Below, in pieces: positions 7,562-15,917 of a DNA stretch of 64,000 bases (its first letter is position 1; each line of letters opens with the position of its first letter). The translations under genes were made by a program, and so were the position numbers. The stretch is from Kineosphaera limosa NBRC 100340. Lineage in GTDB: Bacteria > Actinomycetota > Actinomycetes > Actinomycetales > Dermatophilaceae. The stretch covers positions 1 to 64,000 of the forward strand of contig NZ_BAHD01000029.1 in assembly GCF_000298215.1 (NCBI RefSeq), given 5' to 3'. The notes below the pieces were generated by a model. That model saw only the letters and a list, made by a program, of their open reading frames with translations. It was not told the origin of the DNA and ran no database searches.

Positions 7562-8719
7562 TCAGCTGGCGCGGCGGTTCTCGTCTTCGGCGCGGGTGCC
7601 GGTCCACAGGTCGGTGGCGGCGGTACCGGTCACCGGCTCGGGAGCACCGAGCGCGGCCAGACGAGCGGCGTGGGTCGGGCCGTCGGGCACGTGCGCGGGC
7701 TTGAGCGCGGCGAACTCCTTACGCAGCGTCGGCACGACCTCGCCACCGAGCAGCTCGAGCTGCTCAAGCACCGTGTGTAGCGGCAGGCCCGCGTGGTCGA
7801 TGAGGAACAGCTGGCGCTGGTAGTCCCCGACGTAGTCGCGGAAGCTCAGCGTCCGCTCGATGACCTGCTGCGGGCTGCCCACGGTCAGCGGCGTCTCCCG
7901 CATGAAGCCCTCCAGGCTCATGCCACCTCCGTAGACCGGCGCCCGGTCGAAGTACGGCCGGAACTGGCGCACCGCCTCCTGGCTGTTGCGGTTCATGAAG
8001 ACCTGCCCACCGAGTCCGACGATCGCCTGGTCGGCGCTGCCGTGCCCGTAGTGCTCGAAGCGCCGCCGGTAGAGGTCGACCATCGAGGCGGTGTGCTCCT
8101 TGGGCCAGAAGATGTGGTTCGCGAAGAAGCCGTCACCGTAGTACGCGGCCTGCTCGGCGATCTCCGGGCTGCGGATCGAGCCGTGCCACACGAACGGCGG
8201 CACGCCGTCCAGCGGGCGCGGGGTCGAGGTGAAGCCCTGCAGCGGCGCGCGGTGCTTGCCCTGCCACCTCACGGACTCTTCGCGCCACAGCTGGTGCAGC
8301 AACGCGTAGTTCTCCACTGCCAATTCGATGCCGTCGCGGATGTCCTTGCCGAACCACGGATACACCGGGCCGGTGTTACCGCGGCCGAGCACGACGTCCA
8401 TCCGGCCGTCGGACAGGTGCTGCAGGTAGGCGTAGTCCTGCGCGAGGCGAACCGGGTCGTTGGTCGTGATGAGCGTCGTGGCCGTGGACAGCACGATCTT
8501 CTCGGTCGCGGCCGCGATGTGCGACAGCAGCACCGGGGGGCTGGCGGGCGCCGCGAACGGAGGGTTGTGGTGTTCACCGGTCGCGAAGACGTCGAGCCCG
8601 ACCTCCTCCGCCTTCTTGGCGATGGCGACGGTGGCCTTGATCCGCTCGTTCTCGGTCGGCGTGCGGCCGGTCGTGGGGTCGGTCGTCATGTCGCCGACGG
8701 TGAAGATGCCGAACTGCAT
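7562..8719 (-). CDS. LLM class flavin-dependent oxidoreductase (CE1758-like)
   Basis: 385 residues of the bacterial luciferase-like monooxygenase family, a TIM barrel using reduced FMN. The start MQFGIFTVGDMT, the block GLDVFATGEHHNPPFAAPASP and the flavin-site segment DVVLGRGNTGPVYPWFG are visible. The start at 8719 has a GGGAG site; an upstream in-frame ATG has none. The substrate is unknown; relatives oxidise small aldehydes, sulfonates or antibiotics. The paired flavin reductase lies downstream in the same operon, and a three-half-site operator candidate lies 24-47 bases upstream. Confidence 0.9.
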   Translation of the reverse strand: MQFGIFTVGDMTTDPTTGRTPTENERIKATVAIAKKAEEVGLDVFATGEHHNPPFAAPASPPVLLSHIAAATEKIVLSTATTLITTNDPVRLAQDYAYLQHLSDGRMDVVLGRGNTGPVYPWFGKDIRDGIELAVENYALLHQLWREESVRWQGKHRAPLQGFTSTPRPLDGVPPFVWHGSIRSPEIAEQAAYYGDGFFANHIFWPKEHTASMVDLYRRRFEHYGHGSADQAIVGLGGQVFMNRNSQEAVRQFRPYFDRAPVYGGGMSLEGFMRETPLTVGSPQQVIERTLSFRDYVGDYQRQLFLIDHAGLPLHTVLEQLELLGGEVVPTLRKEFAALKPAHVPDGPTHAARLAALGAPEPVTGTAATDLWTGTRAEDENRRAS

Positions 8720-8742
8720 GGTGTACTCCCTAGGTCCCTGAT

Positions 8743-8766
8743 TCACCGTGTTGGTGATACGTCACC
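8743..8766. promoter_or_regulatory. Candidate operator with three alternating half-sites
   Basis: TCACC (8743), GGTGA (8753) and TCACC (8762) alternate with 5- and 4-base gaps, just upstream of the LLM/reductase operon. This is what a dimeric repressor binding two overlapping dyads would need. No regulator gene is adjacent, so the protein is unknown. Confidence 0.5.
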
Positions 8767-9023
8767 TATAACGTCTGTATCGCTCAGTTATTCCGCGCCC
8801 TCGCGGCCGGGGCGTTGGGGCGGGGTCGCCATGTGACACGGCCGTGTCTCAGCCAGCAACTCACAGCTGACGGCCAGGTATCACGGGCCTGCCGGAAACC
8901 GCTGGTCAGTCCGGCCGGCGTCGCAAGGCAGCCTGATTTAGGTGAAATGCCCCGGTTGAAGAGGTCGATGTGGGCCCCCTAGCGTAGCCGTCAGCCGTGC
9001 GTCGATGATGCGCACCTGCCAGT

Positions 9024-9046
9024 GGGCGCCGCGGTGGGCGGCGCCC
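9024..9046. other. Hairpin in the leader of the membrane-anchored protein gene
   Basis: A perfect 9-bp stem GGGCGCCGC / GCGGCGCCC around a 5-base loop, ending 30 bases before the start at 9077. It could be a leader structure controlling expression. The rest of 8767-9023 shows no gene. Confidence 0.5.
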
Positions 9047-9076
9047 TTCGCCCATGCACCACCGGCAAGGACTTGA

Positions 9077-9973
9077 ATGACCGACACCATCACCCGGCCC
9101 GGCTCAGACCCGGAGATCGACGAGAAGCCCAAACGCGAGCCGTTCCTCGGCCTCTCGCCGCTGCAACTCATCGGCGGCGCCCTCGCAGCCATCACCACCG
9201 CGGTCGCCACCTCATATCTCGGCGTGGCCGGAACGCTGATCGGCGCGGCCGTCGCCTCGGTCATGTCCACCGTCGGCGCCGCCGTCTACACCCAGTCGAT
9301 GAACGCCGCCCAAGGCCGCATCGCCAGCGGCCTGTCGAGCCTCGGCGACCGCCGCCGCGGCGGCCCCGATCGCACCGACCCGACCGCTGGCCGGCCCACC
9401 GCGTCGGCCAGCGGCCAAGCGTGGGAGAACGACGCCCTGGAGGTCGACACCCGGCCCAGCCTGTGGGCGCGCCTGAGCTCGGCGGTCGGCCGCGTCAGCA
9501 CCCGAGCCTGGGTCGGCACGGCAGCGGTCTTCCTCATGGCGATCGTCGCGATCACGGGCTTCGAACTCGCCACCGGTAAGCCGGTCTCGGCGACCGTCAC
9601 CGGCAACACCTCCTCATCCGGGACGACGATCAGTTCGGTGGTCGACCCCGGCAGCGGCGGGTCGGGCACCACGGACGAGACCCCGACCGACGAGGCGACG
9701 CCCGTCGACGAGGTCTCCCCCACGGACGGGACCACGCCGACCGACGGCGCGACGCTCCCGACCGACGGAGCGACCCAGCCGGACGGCCAGCCGGTCCCCG
9801 ACACCACGCAGGCCCCCGGCCAGCCGGAGTCCGTGCCTGACAACACGCAGCAGCCCGACCCGGCGCAGACGGCCGATCCCGGCCAGACGGCCGACTCGGG
9901 CAGTGGCGACACCGGCTCCGGCCAGCAGAACCCCGGCCAGGGCGACCAGGACCCGGCCCCCGCCGGCCCCTGA
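9077..9973 (+). CDS. Membrane-anchored protein with long acidic Pro/Thr tail
   Basis: 298 residues. A short charged N-terminus is followed by an Ala/Gly-rich amphipathic or membrane stretch (residues 30-75), a polar linker, one clear transmembrane helix (about 148-165), and a C-terminal ~130 residues of low complexity with repeated PTDGAT/PTDEAT units and many Gln, Asp and Pro. The tail resembles wall-spanning or disordered stalks of surface proteins. AAGGACTTGA precedes the ATG. No catalytic domain is visible and I do not recognise the family. A strong terminator follows directly. Confidence 0.7.
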   Translation: MTDTITRPGSDPEIDEKPKREPFLGLSPLQLIGGALAAITTAVATSYLGVAGTLIGAAVASVMSTVGAAVYTQSMNAAQGRIASGLSSLGDRRRGGPDRTDPTAGRPTASASGQAWENDALEVDTRPSLWARLSSAVGRVSTRAWVGTAAVFLMAIVAITGFELATGKPVSATVTGNTSSSGTTISSVVDPGSGGSGTTDETPTDEATPVDEVSPTDGTTPTDGATLPTDGATQPDGQPVPDTTQAPGQPESVPDNTQQPDPAQTADPGQTADSGSGDTGSGQQNPGQGDQDPAPAGP

Positions 9974-9987
9974 GCAGAGGCATCGCC

Positions 9988-10025
9988 AAGGGCGCTCGCA
10001 CCGATCAGTCGGTGCGAGCGCCCTT
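9988..10025 (+). terminator. Strong rho-independent-like terminator
   Basis: A perfect 17-bp stem (arms 9988-10004 and 10009-10025) with TCAG loop and TT at the end, 15 bases after the stop of the preceding gene. The T-run is short, as is usual in high-GC actinobacteria. Confidence 0.85.
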
Positions 10026-10166
10026 CTCATGCGCGGCTCTCCTGCGCGGCGCGCTAGCAACCGTCGGCCGATGCGGCGCGTCCGCATGCCAAGCTGTGCA
10101 GACGTGATGCCGAGGCGCGCGCGGACGCTCCGGCCCCGCACGCGCAGCAGAGAAAGCGAGTTGGCC

Positions 10167-11498
10167 GTGGTGTGGCTCCGTCGCCGGGCACTGGCCCCCG
10201 ACCGTACGTCCGCCGGCGCACGTCGCCGACCGGAGACAGACCCGGCGCAGGAGCGCGTGGTCCTGGTCAAACTCGACTTGCGCTCGGTCTGGCTGGCCGC
10301 CTGGTGCCTGGCCGCGGTGGTGGCGCTGGCTCTGTTCGTGCGGTTCGTGTTCTCCGACGGCGGCTCGATCTTCTTCAGCCTGGCGCTGGCGTTCTTCTTC
10401 GCCCTGGCGATCGAGCCGGCGGTGCGCTGGCTCTCCCGGTGGATGCCGCGGGTGGCGGCGACCGCGCTGACGTTCGTGGCACTGGCGGTCTTCACGACCG
10501 CCTTCTTCGCGGCCTTCGGGGCGATGCTCACCGAGCAGCTCTCGGCCCTGGTGCGCAGCGTGCCGCAGGTGGTGACCACGGTGCTCGACTCCGCCAACCA
10601 ACGGTTCGGCACCGCCTACACCACTGACACCATCATGGGCGAGCTCGGCATGAGCAACGAGGAGGCCGCCTCCCTGGCGACCACGATCGCCGGTGGGCTC
10701 ATCGGCGTGCTGAACAACACCCTGGGTTTTGCCCTCAGCGCGTTCTCCTTCGTGTTCCTCTCGTTCTTCCTCTCCGCCGGCCTGCCGAGCCTGCGCTCGT
10801 GGATCGCCGGGCTGTTGACGCCGCGGGGGCAGGTCGTCTTTCACACGGTGTGGCAGCTCATGGTCATCAAGGTGGGTGGCTACGTCGCCGCCCGCCTGAC
10901 CCTGGCCGTCATCAGCGGGACCGCGGCGGGCGTGTTCATGTTCCTCATCGACATGCCGTACTGGCTGCCGTTGGGCCTGTGGACCGGCCTCGTCGCGCAG
11001 TTCGTGCCCACCGTCGGCACCTACATCGCCATCGCTCTGCCGGTCATCGTCGGCCTGGCCAGCAGCGAACCGATGGACGGCGTGTGGATGCTGCTGTTCG
11101 CCATCGTCTACCAGCAGATCGAGAATGTGACGATCGAGCCCCGCATCAGCGCCCGCGCGGTGAACCTGCACCCCGCGGTCTCGTTCGTCGCAGCGCTACT
11201 GGGTGCGTCGTTGTTCGGGGTTGCGGGCGCCCTGCTCGGCGTGCCGCTGGCGGCAACGATCATGGCGCTCTTCGATATCTACAGCCAGCGTTACGAGGTC
11301 TCGGCGGCCGCCGAGACCGAGGCCAGCCAGATCGTCGCCGCCAGCCAGCCCGAGTCCGGTGCCACCAACGGCTTCGGCGCTGCTCGCGCAGCGGGCTCGC
11401 CCGGGGCGCAGCGCCCGGGGTCTCCGAACACCGAGGTGCGCGCCAAACAAGCCGGGAAGGCGACCGCGGAGGCGTTGGCCGAGCCGGATCGCCCCTGA
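10167..11498 (+). CDS. AI-2E family transporter (PerM-like permease)
   Basis: About 443 residues with seven to eight hydrophobic helices. The typical long amphipathic middle region carries LSALVRSVPQVV, and the signature FVPTVGTYIAIALPVIVGL is followed by ENVTIEPRISARAVNLHP. The family exports diverse small molecules or ions; only some members move autoinducer-2, so no substrate can be assigned. The start is uncertain: I use a GTG after AGAAAGCGAG, but GTG at 10170 or 10257 is also possible. The C-terminal ~60 residues are Ala/Ser-rich and probably cytoplasmic. A long palindrome lies just after the stop. Confidence 0.88.
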   Translation: MVWLRRRALAPDRTSAGARRRPETDPAQERVVLVKLDLRSVWLAAWCLAAVVALALFVRFVFSDGGSIFFSLALAFFFALAIEPAVRWLSRWMPRVAATALTFVALAVFTTAFFAAFGAMLTEQLSALVRSVPQVVTTVLDSANQRFGTAYTTDTIMGELGMSNEEAASLATTIAGGLIGVLNNTLGFALSAFSFVFLSFFLSAGLPSLRSWIAGLLTPRGQVVFHTVWQLMVIKVGGYVAARLTLAVISGTAAGVFMFLIDMPYWLPLGLWTGLVAQFVPTVGTYIAIALPVIVGLASSEPMDGVWMLLFAIVYQQIENVTIEPRISARAVNLHPAVSFVAALLGASLFGVAGALLGVPLAATIMALFDIYSQRYEVSAAAETEASQIVAASQPESGATNGFGAARAAGSPGAQRPGSPNTEVRAKQAGKATAEALAEPDRP

Positions 11499-11502
11499 CC
11501 GA

Positions 11503-11556
11503 AAAGATAGTGTTCGCTTTTACACCCCTGACCGGGCAAAAGCGAACACTATCTTT
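11503..11556. repeat. Dispersed palindrome, family 1, copy 1
   Basis: Perfect 19-bp arms (11503-11521 and 11538-11556; AAGATAGTGTTCGCTTTT core) with a 16-base loop, placed between two convergent genes. A second copy is at 46085-46140. The loops share ACA at the left and ACCGGGC at the right, so the whole 55-base unit is conserved, not only the stem. It probably ends transcription from both sides. Confidence 0.93.
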
Positions 11557-11647
11557 CGCGACGGGGCTGGCTGCGGCGCCCTGCCCCGAGTCAGTTCACC
11601 CGCTATGCCCAGTTTGTGCGTGGCGGCAGCCGTCGCGAGGCACCGAT

Positions 11648-12667
11648 TCAGGCGCCCCGGGCCGCGTCGATGACCCGGGCGGCCGCCAGCGACCGCTCCC
11701 TGGAGCCGGCCGGCTCCACCCCGGCGGCCACGGCGTCGGCGAAGGCGTCGATCTCGTAGGAGAGGTTGCCGTCGGTGCCGCGCTGGGGGTCGTCCAGCGG
11801 CCCGTCGATGAGGTGCTCGACGGGTTCCCCACCGACCGGCGTGACGACGATGCGCCGGGGCATGGCGATGTGGTCGAAGGTCATCGTGCCCTTCTCCCCC
11901 TGGATCTCACTGGGGAGGTCCGACGCGGTGATCTTGGAGTAGCTCAGATCGGCGACGAAGCCGTCGTAGGTGGCGACGATGAGGCCCGCGCCCTCGGCGT
12001 CGGGGCCGACCAGCACGGGGGCGCCGACCACCTGCTGCGGCTCCCCGAAGAGGTCGACGAGCGGGTGGACGGTGTACACGCCCAGATCGTTGAGGGCTCC
12101 GCCGCCCACCGCGAGGTCGAAGACGGCGACGCGCTCACCAGCGAGCACGCGGTCGTAGCGTGAGGATCGCTGGGTGTAGCGCAGGCCGGCTCGGCGCACC
12201 CGGCCCAGCTGCGGCAGCAGGTCGCGAATCAGCTGCATGCCGGGGTCGTAGGCCGACCGCATGGCCTCCACGAGCAGCACGCCGGTGGCGTCGGCCAGCG
12301 CGAACAGCTCCTCGGCTTCCGCGGCGTGCAGCACCAGCGGCTTCTCGCACAGTACGTGCTTGCCCGCGGTCAGGGCGGCCCGTACCTGTTCGGCGTGCAC
12401 GCCGTTCGGTGAGGCCACGTAGACCGCGTCGACCCCGTCGTCGGTCAGGATCGCCGCGAGATCGGATTCGCCGGCGTCGGCGCCGATCTCGGCGGCGAAC
12501 TGCGCGGCCCGCTGCGCATCGCGCGAGTGGGCGAGCACGATGCGCGCCCGCCCGGAGATCGTGACCGCCCGCGCGAACCCGCGCGTGATTACCCCCGTGC
12601 CGATCGTCGCGATGCGCAGCGCGTCGGCGTCGGCAGGCGAGCCAGTGCGGTCAACGGTGTCGGTCAT
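11648..12667 (-). CDS. Gfo/Idh/MocA family NAD(P)-dependent oxidoreductase
   Basis: 339 residues. The N-terminal Rossmann fold shows IATIGTGVITRGFARAV, and the family lysine sits in HVLCEKPLVL (about residue 105); the C-terminal domain is the usual open beta sheet. Members oxidise or dehydrate sugars, inositols and related alcohols. The substrate is not evident. The start at 12667 has an AGGAGAG site and overlaps the end of the PLP-enzyme gene by 17 bases, making it the last gene of the peroxidase-encapsulin operon. A dispersed palindrome follows between it and the convergent transporter gene. Confidence 0.9.
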   Translation of the reverse strand: MTDTVDRTGSPADADALRIATIGTGVITRGFARAVTISGRARIVLAHSRDAQRAAQFAAEIGADAGESDLAAILTDDGVDAVYVASPNGVHAEQVRAALTAGKHVLCEKPLVLHAAEAEELFALADATGVLLVEAMRSAYDPGMQLIRDLLPQLGRVRRAGLRYTQRSSRYDRVLAGERVAVFDLAVGGGALNDLGVYTVHPLVDLFGEPQQVVGAPVLVGPDAEGAGLIVATYDGFVADLSYSKITASDLPSEIQGEKGTMTFDHIAMPRRIVVTPVGGEPVEHLIDGPLDDPQRGTDGNLSYEIDAFADAVAAGVEPAGSRERSLAAARVIDAARGA

Positions 12668-13817
12668 GTCCACTCTCCTGAGGGCGGTCGCCGGCCGCCG
12701 GTGCGGCGGTCCGGTCATGAGCGTGTGCCAGGGCCTGAGCCAGGTCGGCCCACAGGTCCTCGATGTCTTCGATGCCGACCGAGAGCCGCACGAGTGAGTC
12801 GGGCACGACGTCGGGCTCGGAGGCGTAGCGGCGCCGGCGCTCCAGTTGGGATTCGACGCCGCCCAGGCTGGTGCTGTGCACCCAGAGCCGGGTGGCGGCA
12901 CACACGGCCTCCGCGGCCGGCGCGCCCCCGCGGACCTCGATCGCCAGCATCGCCCCGGCGCCCGGAAAACGGACCCGCTGCACCGCGGGGTGGTCGGCCA
13001 GGCGCCCCGCCAGGTCGGCCGCGTTGGCGCAGGCCCGCTCGAAGCGCACTGCCAGCGTGCGCAGGCCGCGCAGCGCCAGCCACGCGTCGAAGACCCCGGC
13101 CGTCGCGCCGTGCAGGTGCCGGTGGTGCGCCAACCGGTCGTGCACGTCGGGGATTCGGTCGGCGGTGACGAGCGCCCCCAGCAGTAGGTCGCTGTGCCCG
13201 GCGAGGTACTTGGTCGCCGAGTGCATGACGATGTCGGCACCCAGGTCGAGCGGGCGAGCACCCAGCGGCGTCGGGAAGGTGTTGTCGACGACGCTGGTCA
13301 CCCCGTGCTCGCGGGCCGCGGCCAGCAGCGCGGGCAAGTCGGCGACGTCGAGGAGGGGGTTGCTCGGCGACTCCAGCCAGACGAGGTCGGCGCCGGGCAG
13401 CGCGGCGACGACGGCCTGGGTGTCGGTCGGGTCGACCTCCCGGACGGTGTACCGACCCTCCGCTGCCCCTTCGCGCAGCAGTGTCAGCACGCCCATGTAC
13501 GCCGACCGCGGCGCCACGACGACCCCACCGACGGGCACGAGCGCCAACGTCGCAGCGGCCGCGGCCATCCCCGAGGCGAAAGCCAATGCCCGGCCACCCT
13601 CGAGCCCCCCGAGCGCTGCCTCGAACGCCTCGGTCGTGGGGGTCGACTCGCGGGCGTACACGCGGTCGCCGCCGTGGTGGAACGTCGAGGAGAGCACGAT
13701 CGGCGGGTTGACCGGCGCGCCCCCCACGGGTGCGGGGCGCCCGAGAGCGACGCATCGGGTGGCGGGCGCCAGGCCTGACGAATCCTCGCCGGGCCCTGCC
13801 GTGCCGACCCCGCTCAC
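12651..13817 (-). CDS. Cys/Met metabolism PLP-dependent enzyme (cystathionine gamma-synthase/lyase family)
   Basis: 388 residues of the MetB/MetC/MGL fold. Visible are the PLP phosphate segment FASGMAAAAATLALV (residues 81-95), the strand SVVDNTFPTPLG and the Schiff-base lysine in HSATKYLAGHSD. The lysine context fits cystathionine gamma-synthase, gamma-lyase or methionine gamma-lyase; which one cannot be decided. The GTG start overlaps the encapsulin stop by four bases (GTGA). The C-terminal tail, rich in His, Arg and Asp, does not resemble an encapsulin cargo peptide. It may be a sulfur amino acid enzyme whose expression is tied to the peroxidase compartment. Confidence 0.88.
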   Translation of the reverse strand: MSGVGTAGPGEDSSGLAPATRCVALGRPAPVGGAPVNPPIVLSSTFHHGGDRVYARESTPTTEAFEAALGGLEGGRALAFASGMAAAAATLALVPVGGVVVAPRSAYMGVLTLLREGAAEGRYTVREVDPTDTQAVVAALPGADLVWLESPSNPLLDVADLPALLAAAREHGVTSVVDNTFPTPLGARPLDLGADIVMHSATKYLAGHSDLLLGALVTADRIPDVHDRLAHHRHLHGATAGVFDAWLALRGLRTLAVRFERACANAADLAGRLADHPAVQRVRFPGAGAMLAIEVRGGAPAAEAVCAATRLWVHSTSLGGVESQLERRRRYASEPDVVPDSLVRLSVGIEDIEDLWADLAQALAHAHDRTAAPAAGDRPQESGHDRHR

Positions 13818-14623
13818 TCCGCGGCGAGCGGGCTGAGCACGACGCTGGCCTCGGCGGTATAGGCCATGAAGGTCAGCGTCTCCTGGTGGTACAGCTCGAT
13901 GCTCTCGGCGTCGTGGGACAGGTAGCCGATCGACAGGTCCTGCCCCAGGTGCAGTGCGTAATCCCCGCCGCGGGTGGTGAGCAGCAGCGCCCCGTCGAGG
14001 GCCGGAGCCCAGATGATCTCACCGTCGAGCATCCGGGCCAGGTGGTCGCGGATCGGGTAGCCGTGGTCGGTGGTCTCGGAGACCGCGGTGTACAGGTCGG
14101 CCGACAGCAGCAGGCTGTACGGCCCGTCGACCCCGGCCAGCCGCAGCTCGGAGACGGCTTTGGCGACGGCCTCCGGCAGCTCGCGCACGTCGGCGGGGAC
14201 CGACACGGGCTCGTTGTCGCTGCTGGCGACGATGCCGGTGATGCCGGCCTCGGGCGAGCCGTGGAAGATCGCGCGGTCTTCGGCGAGGGCGATCTGCTTG
14301 ACCGCGTCTTTGACCGGCTGCCAGTCGGAGTCCTGCGACCCGCGCTCGACATCGTCGACCGCGGCCCGGCTCACCCGGAAGGGCACCCGCAGTTCGACGA
14401 TGAGTTGGGCCTTGCGCTGCCGGGCGATGACGCCGTCGGCGGGGCTGGTCAGGTCGCTCAGGTGCCCGGTGCCGACCGCCGCCAGCTGCGGGCCGGAGGG
14501 GCCGACGAGGTCGACGACGCGACGCCCGGCGATCCACCGCTTGAACGTGCGGCGCGCCTCCTGCTCGATCTCCTCCCACGCGGCGTCGGTGATCGGGGCG
14601 AGGTCGCGGTGCAGATTGTTCAC
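13814..14623 (-). CDS. Encapsulin nanocompartment shell protein, family 1 (linocin M18-like)
   Basis: 269 residues, the standard length for HK97-fold family 1 encapsulins. It starts NNLHRDLAPITDAAWEEIE, whose N-terminal helix forms the cargo binding site in characterised homologues, and continues with ARRTFKRWIAGRRVVD. The C-terminus is the conserved FMAYTAEASVV block. Such subunits assemble into ~24 nm shells. The GTG start overlaps the peroxidase stop by four bases and has an AGAAGGAG site nine bases upstream. The partner cargo is the Dyp peroxidase directly upstream, which carries a targeting peptide. Confidence 0.95.
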   Translation of the reverse strand: MNNLHRDLAPITDAAWEEIEQEARRTFKRWIAGRRVVDLVGPSGPQLAAVGTGHLSDLTSPADGVIARQRKAQLIVELRVPFRVSRAAVDDVERGSQDSDWQPVKDAVKQIALAEDRAIFHGSPEAGITGIVASSDNEPVSVPADVRELPEAVAKAVSELRLAGVDGPYSLLLSADLYTAVSETTDHGYPIRDHLARMLDGEIIWAPALDGALLLTTRGGDYALHLGQDLSIGYLSHDAESIELYHQETLTFMAYTAEASVVLSPLAAE

Positions 14624-15663
14624 TTCGAGCCACTCCTTCTCAGGCTGCCGATGCCCAGGGAGCCGTCGGCGGGTGTTGGGTCGGTGTCGGATGCGGTGGA
14701 CGGGTCGTCGGGGGCCGCGGCGAAGGACTGCGGGTTCTCCAGCAGGTCGGCCGGCGGCACGAAGAACAGGCACCCGGTGTGCGCCGTGGAGAAGTCGAGG
14801 ATGCGGTCGTAGTTGCCGGGCGGGTTACCCAGGAACATGTGCCGCAGCATCTCTTCGGTGACGTCGGGGTCGGCTGCGTAGCCGATGAAGTAGGTGCCGA
14901 ACTCCCCCTCCCCGACGTTGCCGAAGGGCAGGTTGTCGCGCACGATCTGACGCTGGGTGCCGTCGGCGTCCTCGATGGTGTTGAGGGCGACGTGGCTGTT
15001 GCTCGGCTTGACGTCGTCGGGCAGCTCGATGTCGTCGAGCTTGGTGCGGCCGATGACCCGCTCCTGATCTTCGACCGACAGTGCGTTCCAGGCCGTCAGG
15101 TCGTGCAGGTATTTCTGCACGATGACGTAGCTGGCGCCGGTGTAGGGGCCGTCGGGGACGAGGGTGGTCACCACGTCGTCGACCGGCGGCTCGGGGTTCT
15201 CGGTGCCGTCGACGAAGCCCAGCAGGTCGCGCTCGTCGAAGTAGCGAAAGCCGTGCACCTCATCGGCGCTCTCCAGGGCGTCGCCGAGGGCCAGGCGCAG
15301 CTGTCGGACCAGTTCGAAGCACAGGTCGAATCGCATGGCGCGCACGTGGAACAGCAGGTCACCGGGGGTCGAGGGTGCCGAGTGCTTCGACCCTTCCAGC
15401 GGGATGAACGGGTGCAGGTGGGCGGGGCGCGGCAGGTGCGGGTAGGCGCGGTCCCAGAACCGCGAGCCGATGCCGGCGACACAGCTGAGCTGCTGCTCCG
15501 GCTCACGGAAACCGACCGACCGCTTGAGTGCGGGCAGCTGCGCCAGCGCCGCGACGGCGGCACCCTCCGCTCCCTCACGGATCGTCAGCGTGATGAAAAT
15601 CGACACCCGTGCCGGCGGGGCGAGCACCGACTGGCACAGGTCCTGAGGCCTCGGATCACTCAT
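14620..15663 (-). CDS. Dyp-type peroxidase with encapsulin cargo-loading peptide
   Basis: 347 residues. This heme peroxidase shows the GxxDG motif (GFVDG, D152), a probable proximal heme ligand in NSHVALN (H224) and the distal arginine in RDNLPFG (R242). The last 25 residues are a flexible linker ending in DGSLGIGSLRR (residues 333-343), the known targeting peptide that docks cargo inside family 1 encapsulins. It should therefore act inside the shell encoded next to it, using peroxide to oxidise dyes, phenolics or an unknown natural substrate. It is the first gene of a four-gene coupled operon; a promoter sits 6 bases before the ATG, so the transcript may be leaderless. Confidence 0.96.
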   Translation of the reverse strand: MSDPRPQDLCQSVLAPPARVSIFITLTIREGAEGAAVAALAQLPALKRSVGFREPEQQLSCVAGIGSRFWDRAYPHLPRPAHLHPFIPLEGSKHSAPSTPGDLLFHVRAMRFDLCFELVRQLRLALGDALESADEVHGFRYFDERDLLGFVDGTENPEPPVDDVVTTLVPDGPYTGASYVIVQKYLHDLTAWNALSVEDQERVIGRTKLDDIELPDDVKPSNSHVALNTIEDADGTQRQIVRDNLPFGNVGEGEFGTYFIGYAADPDVTEEMLRHMFLGNPPGNYDRILDFSTAHTGCLFFVPPADLLENPQSFAAAPDDPSTASDTDPTPADGSLGIGSLRRSGSK

Positions 15664-15669
15664 GCCCCA

Positions 15670-15700
15670 ACCCTAGCCACTGCGCCCCGGCGACGGTCAC
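15670..15700 (-). promoter_or_regulatory. Candidate promoter of the peroxidase-encapsulin operon
   Basis: On the minus strand, TGACCG (15694-15699) and TAGGGT (15670-15675) are 18 bases apart, and the -10-like box ends 6 bases before the peroxidase ATG. This fits a leaderless transcript; no ribosome binding site is visible. Confidence 0.4.
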
Positions 15701-15739
15701 CTCATCGGCCGCTCAGGTCGGCGGGCGCACACTGCAACG

Positions 15740-15880
15740 GTGAACAAGGTGCCGGTGCTCGTGTGGGTCCTGGCCATGGCCGCCGTGATTGTCGCCGTCG
15801 ACCTGGCGTTCTTCCGCGACCATTTCTGGGAGCGGCTGGCGGCCAACGTCGGGATCGTGCTGCTGTTCGGCGCCTTCTAA
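15740..15880 (+). CDS. Small membrane protein, 46 residues
   Basis: A GTG-initiated frame with one N-terminal transmembrane helix (residues 4-18), the motif VDLAFFRDHFWERL, and a second hydrophobic stretch at the end. Similar short proteins with a FFRxxFWERL motif are, as I recall, widespread hypothetical genes of actinobacteria. It is divergent from the peroxidase-encapsulin operon and only 37 bases from the convergent end of the penicillin-binding protein gene. No clear ribosome binding site is present. Confidence 0.65.
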   Translation: MNKVPVLVWVLAMAAVIVAVDLAFFRDHFWERLAANVGIVLLFGAF

Positions 15881-15917
15881 TTCCGCTTCGCGCGCTAGCC
15901 GCTGCGCTGCCCGCTGC

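Noticed and set aside
13814-14623. The encapsulin gene as a phage capsid from a prophage
   Set aside because: It shares the HK97 fold, but the length, the coupled Dyp cargo with a targeting peptide and the absence of other phage genes identify an encapsulin.
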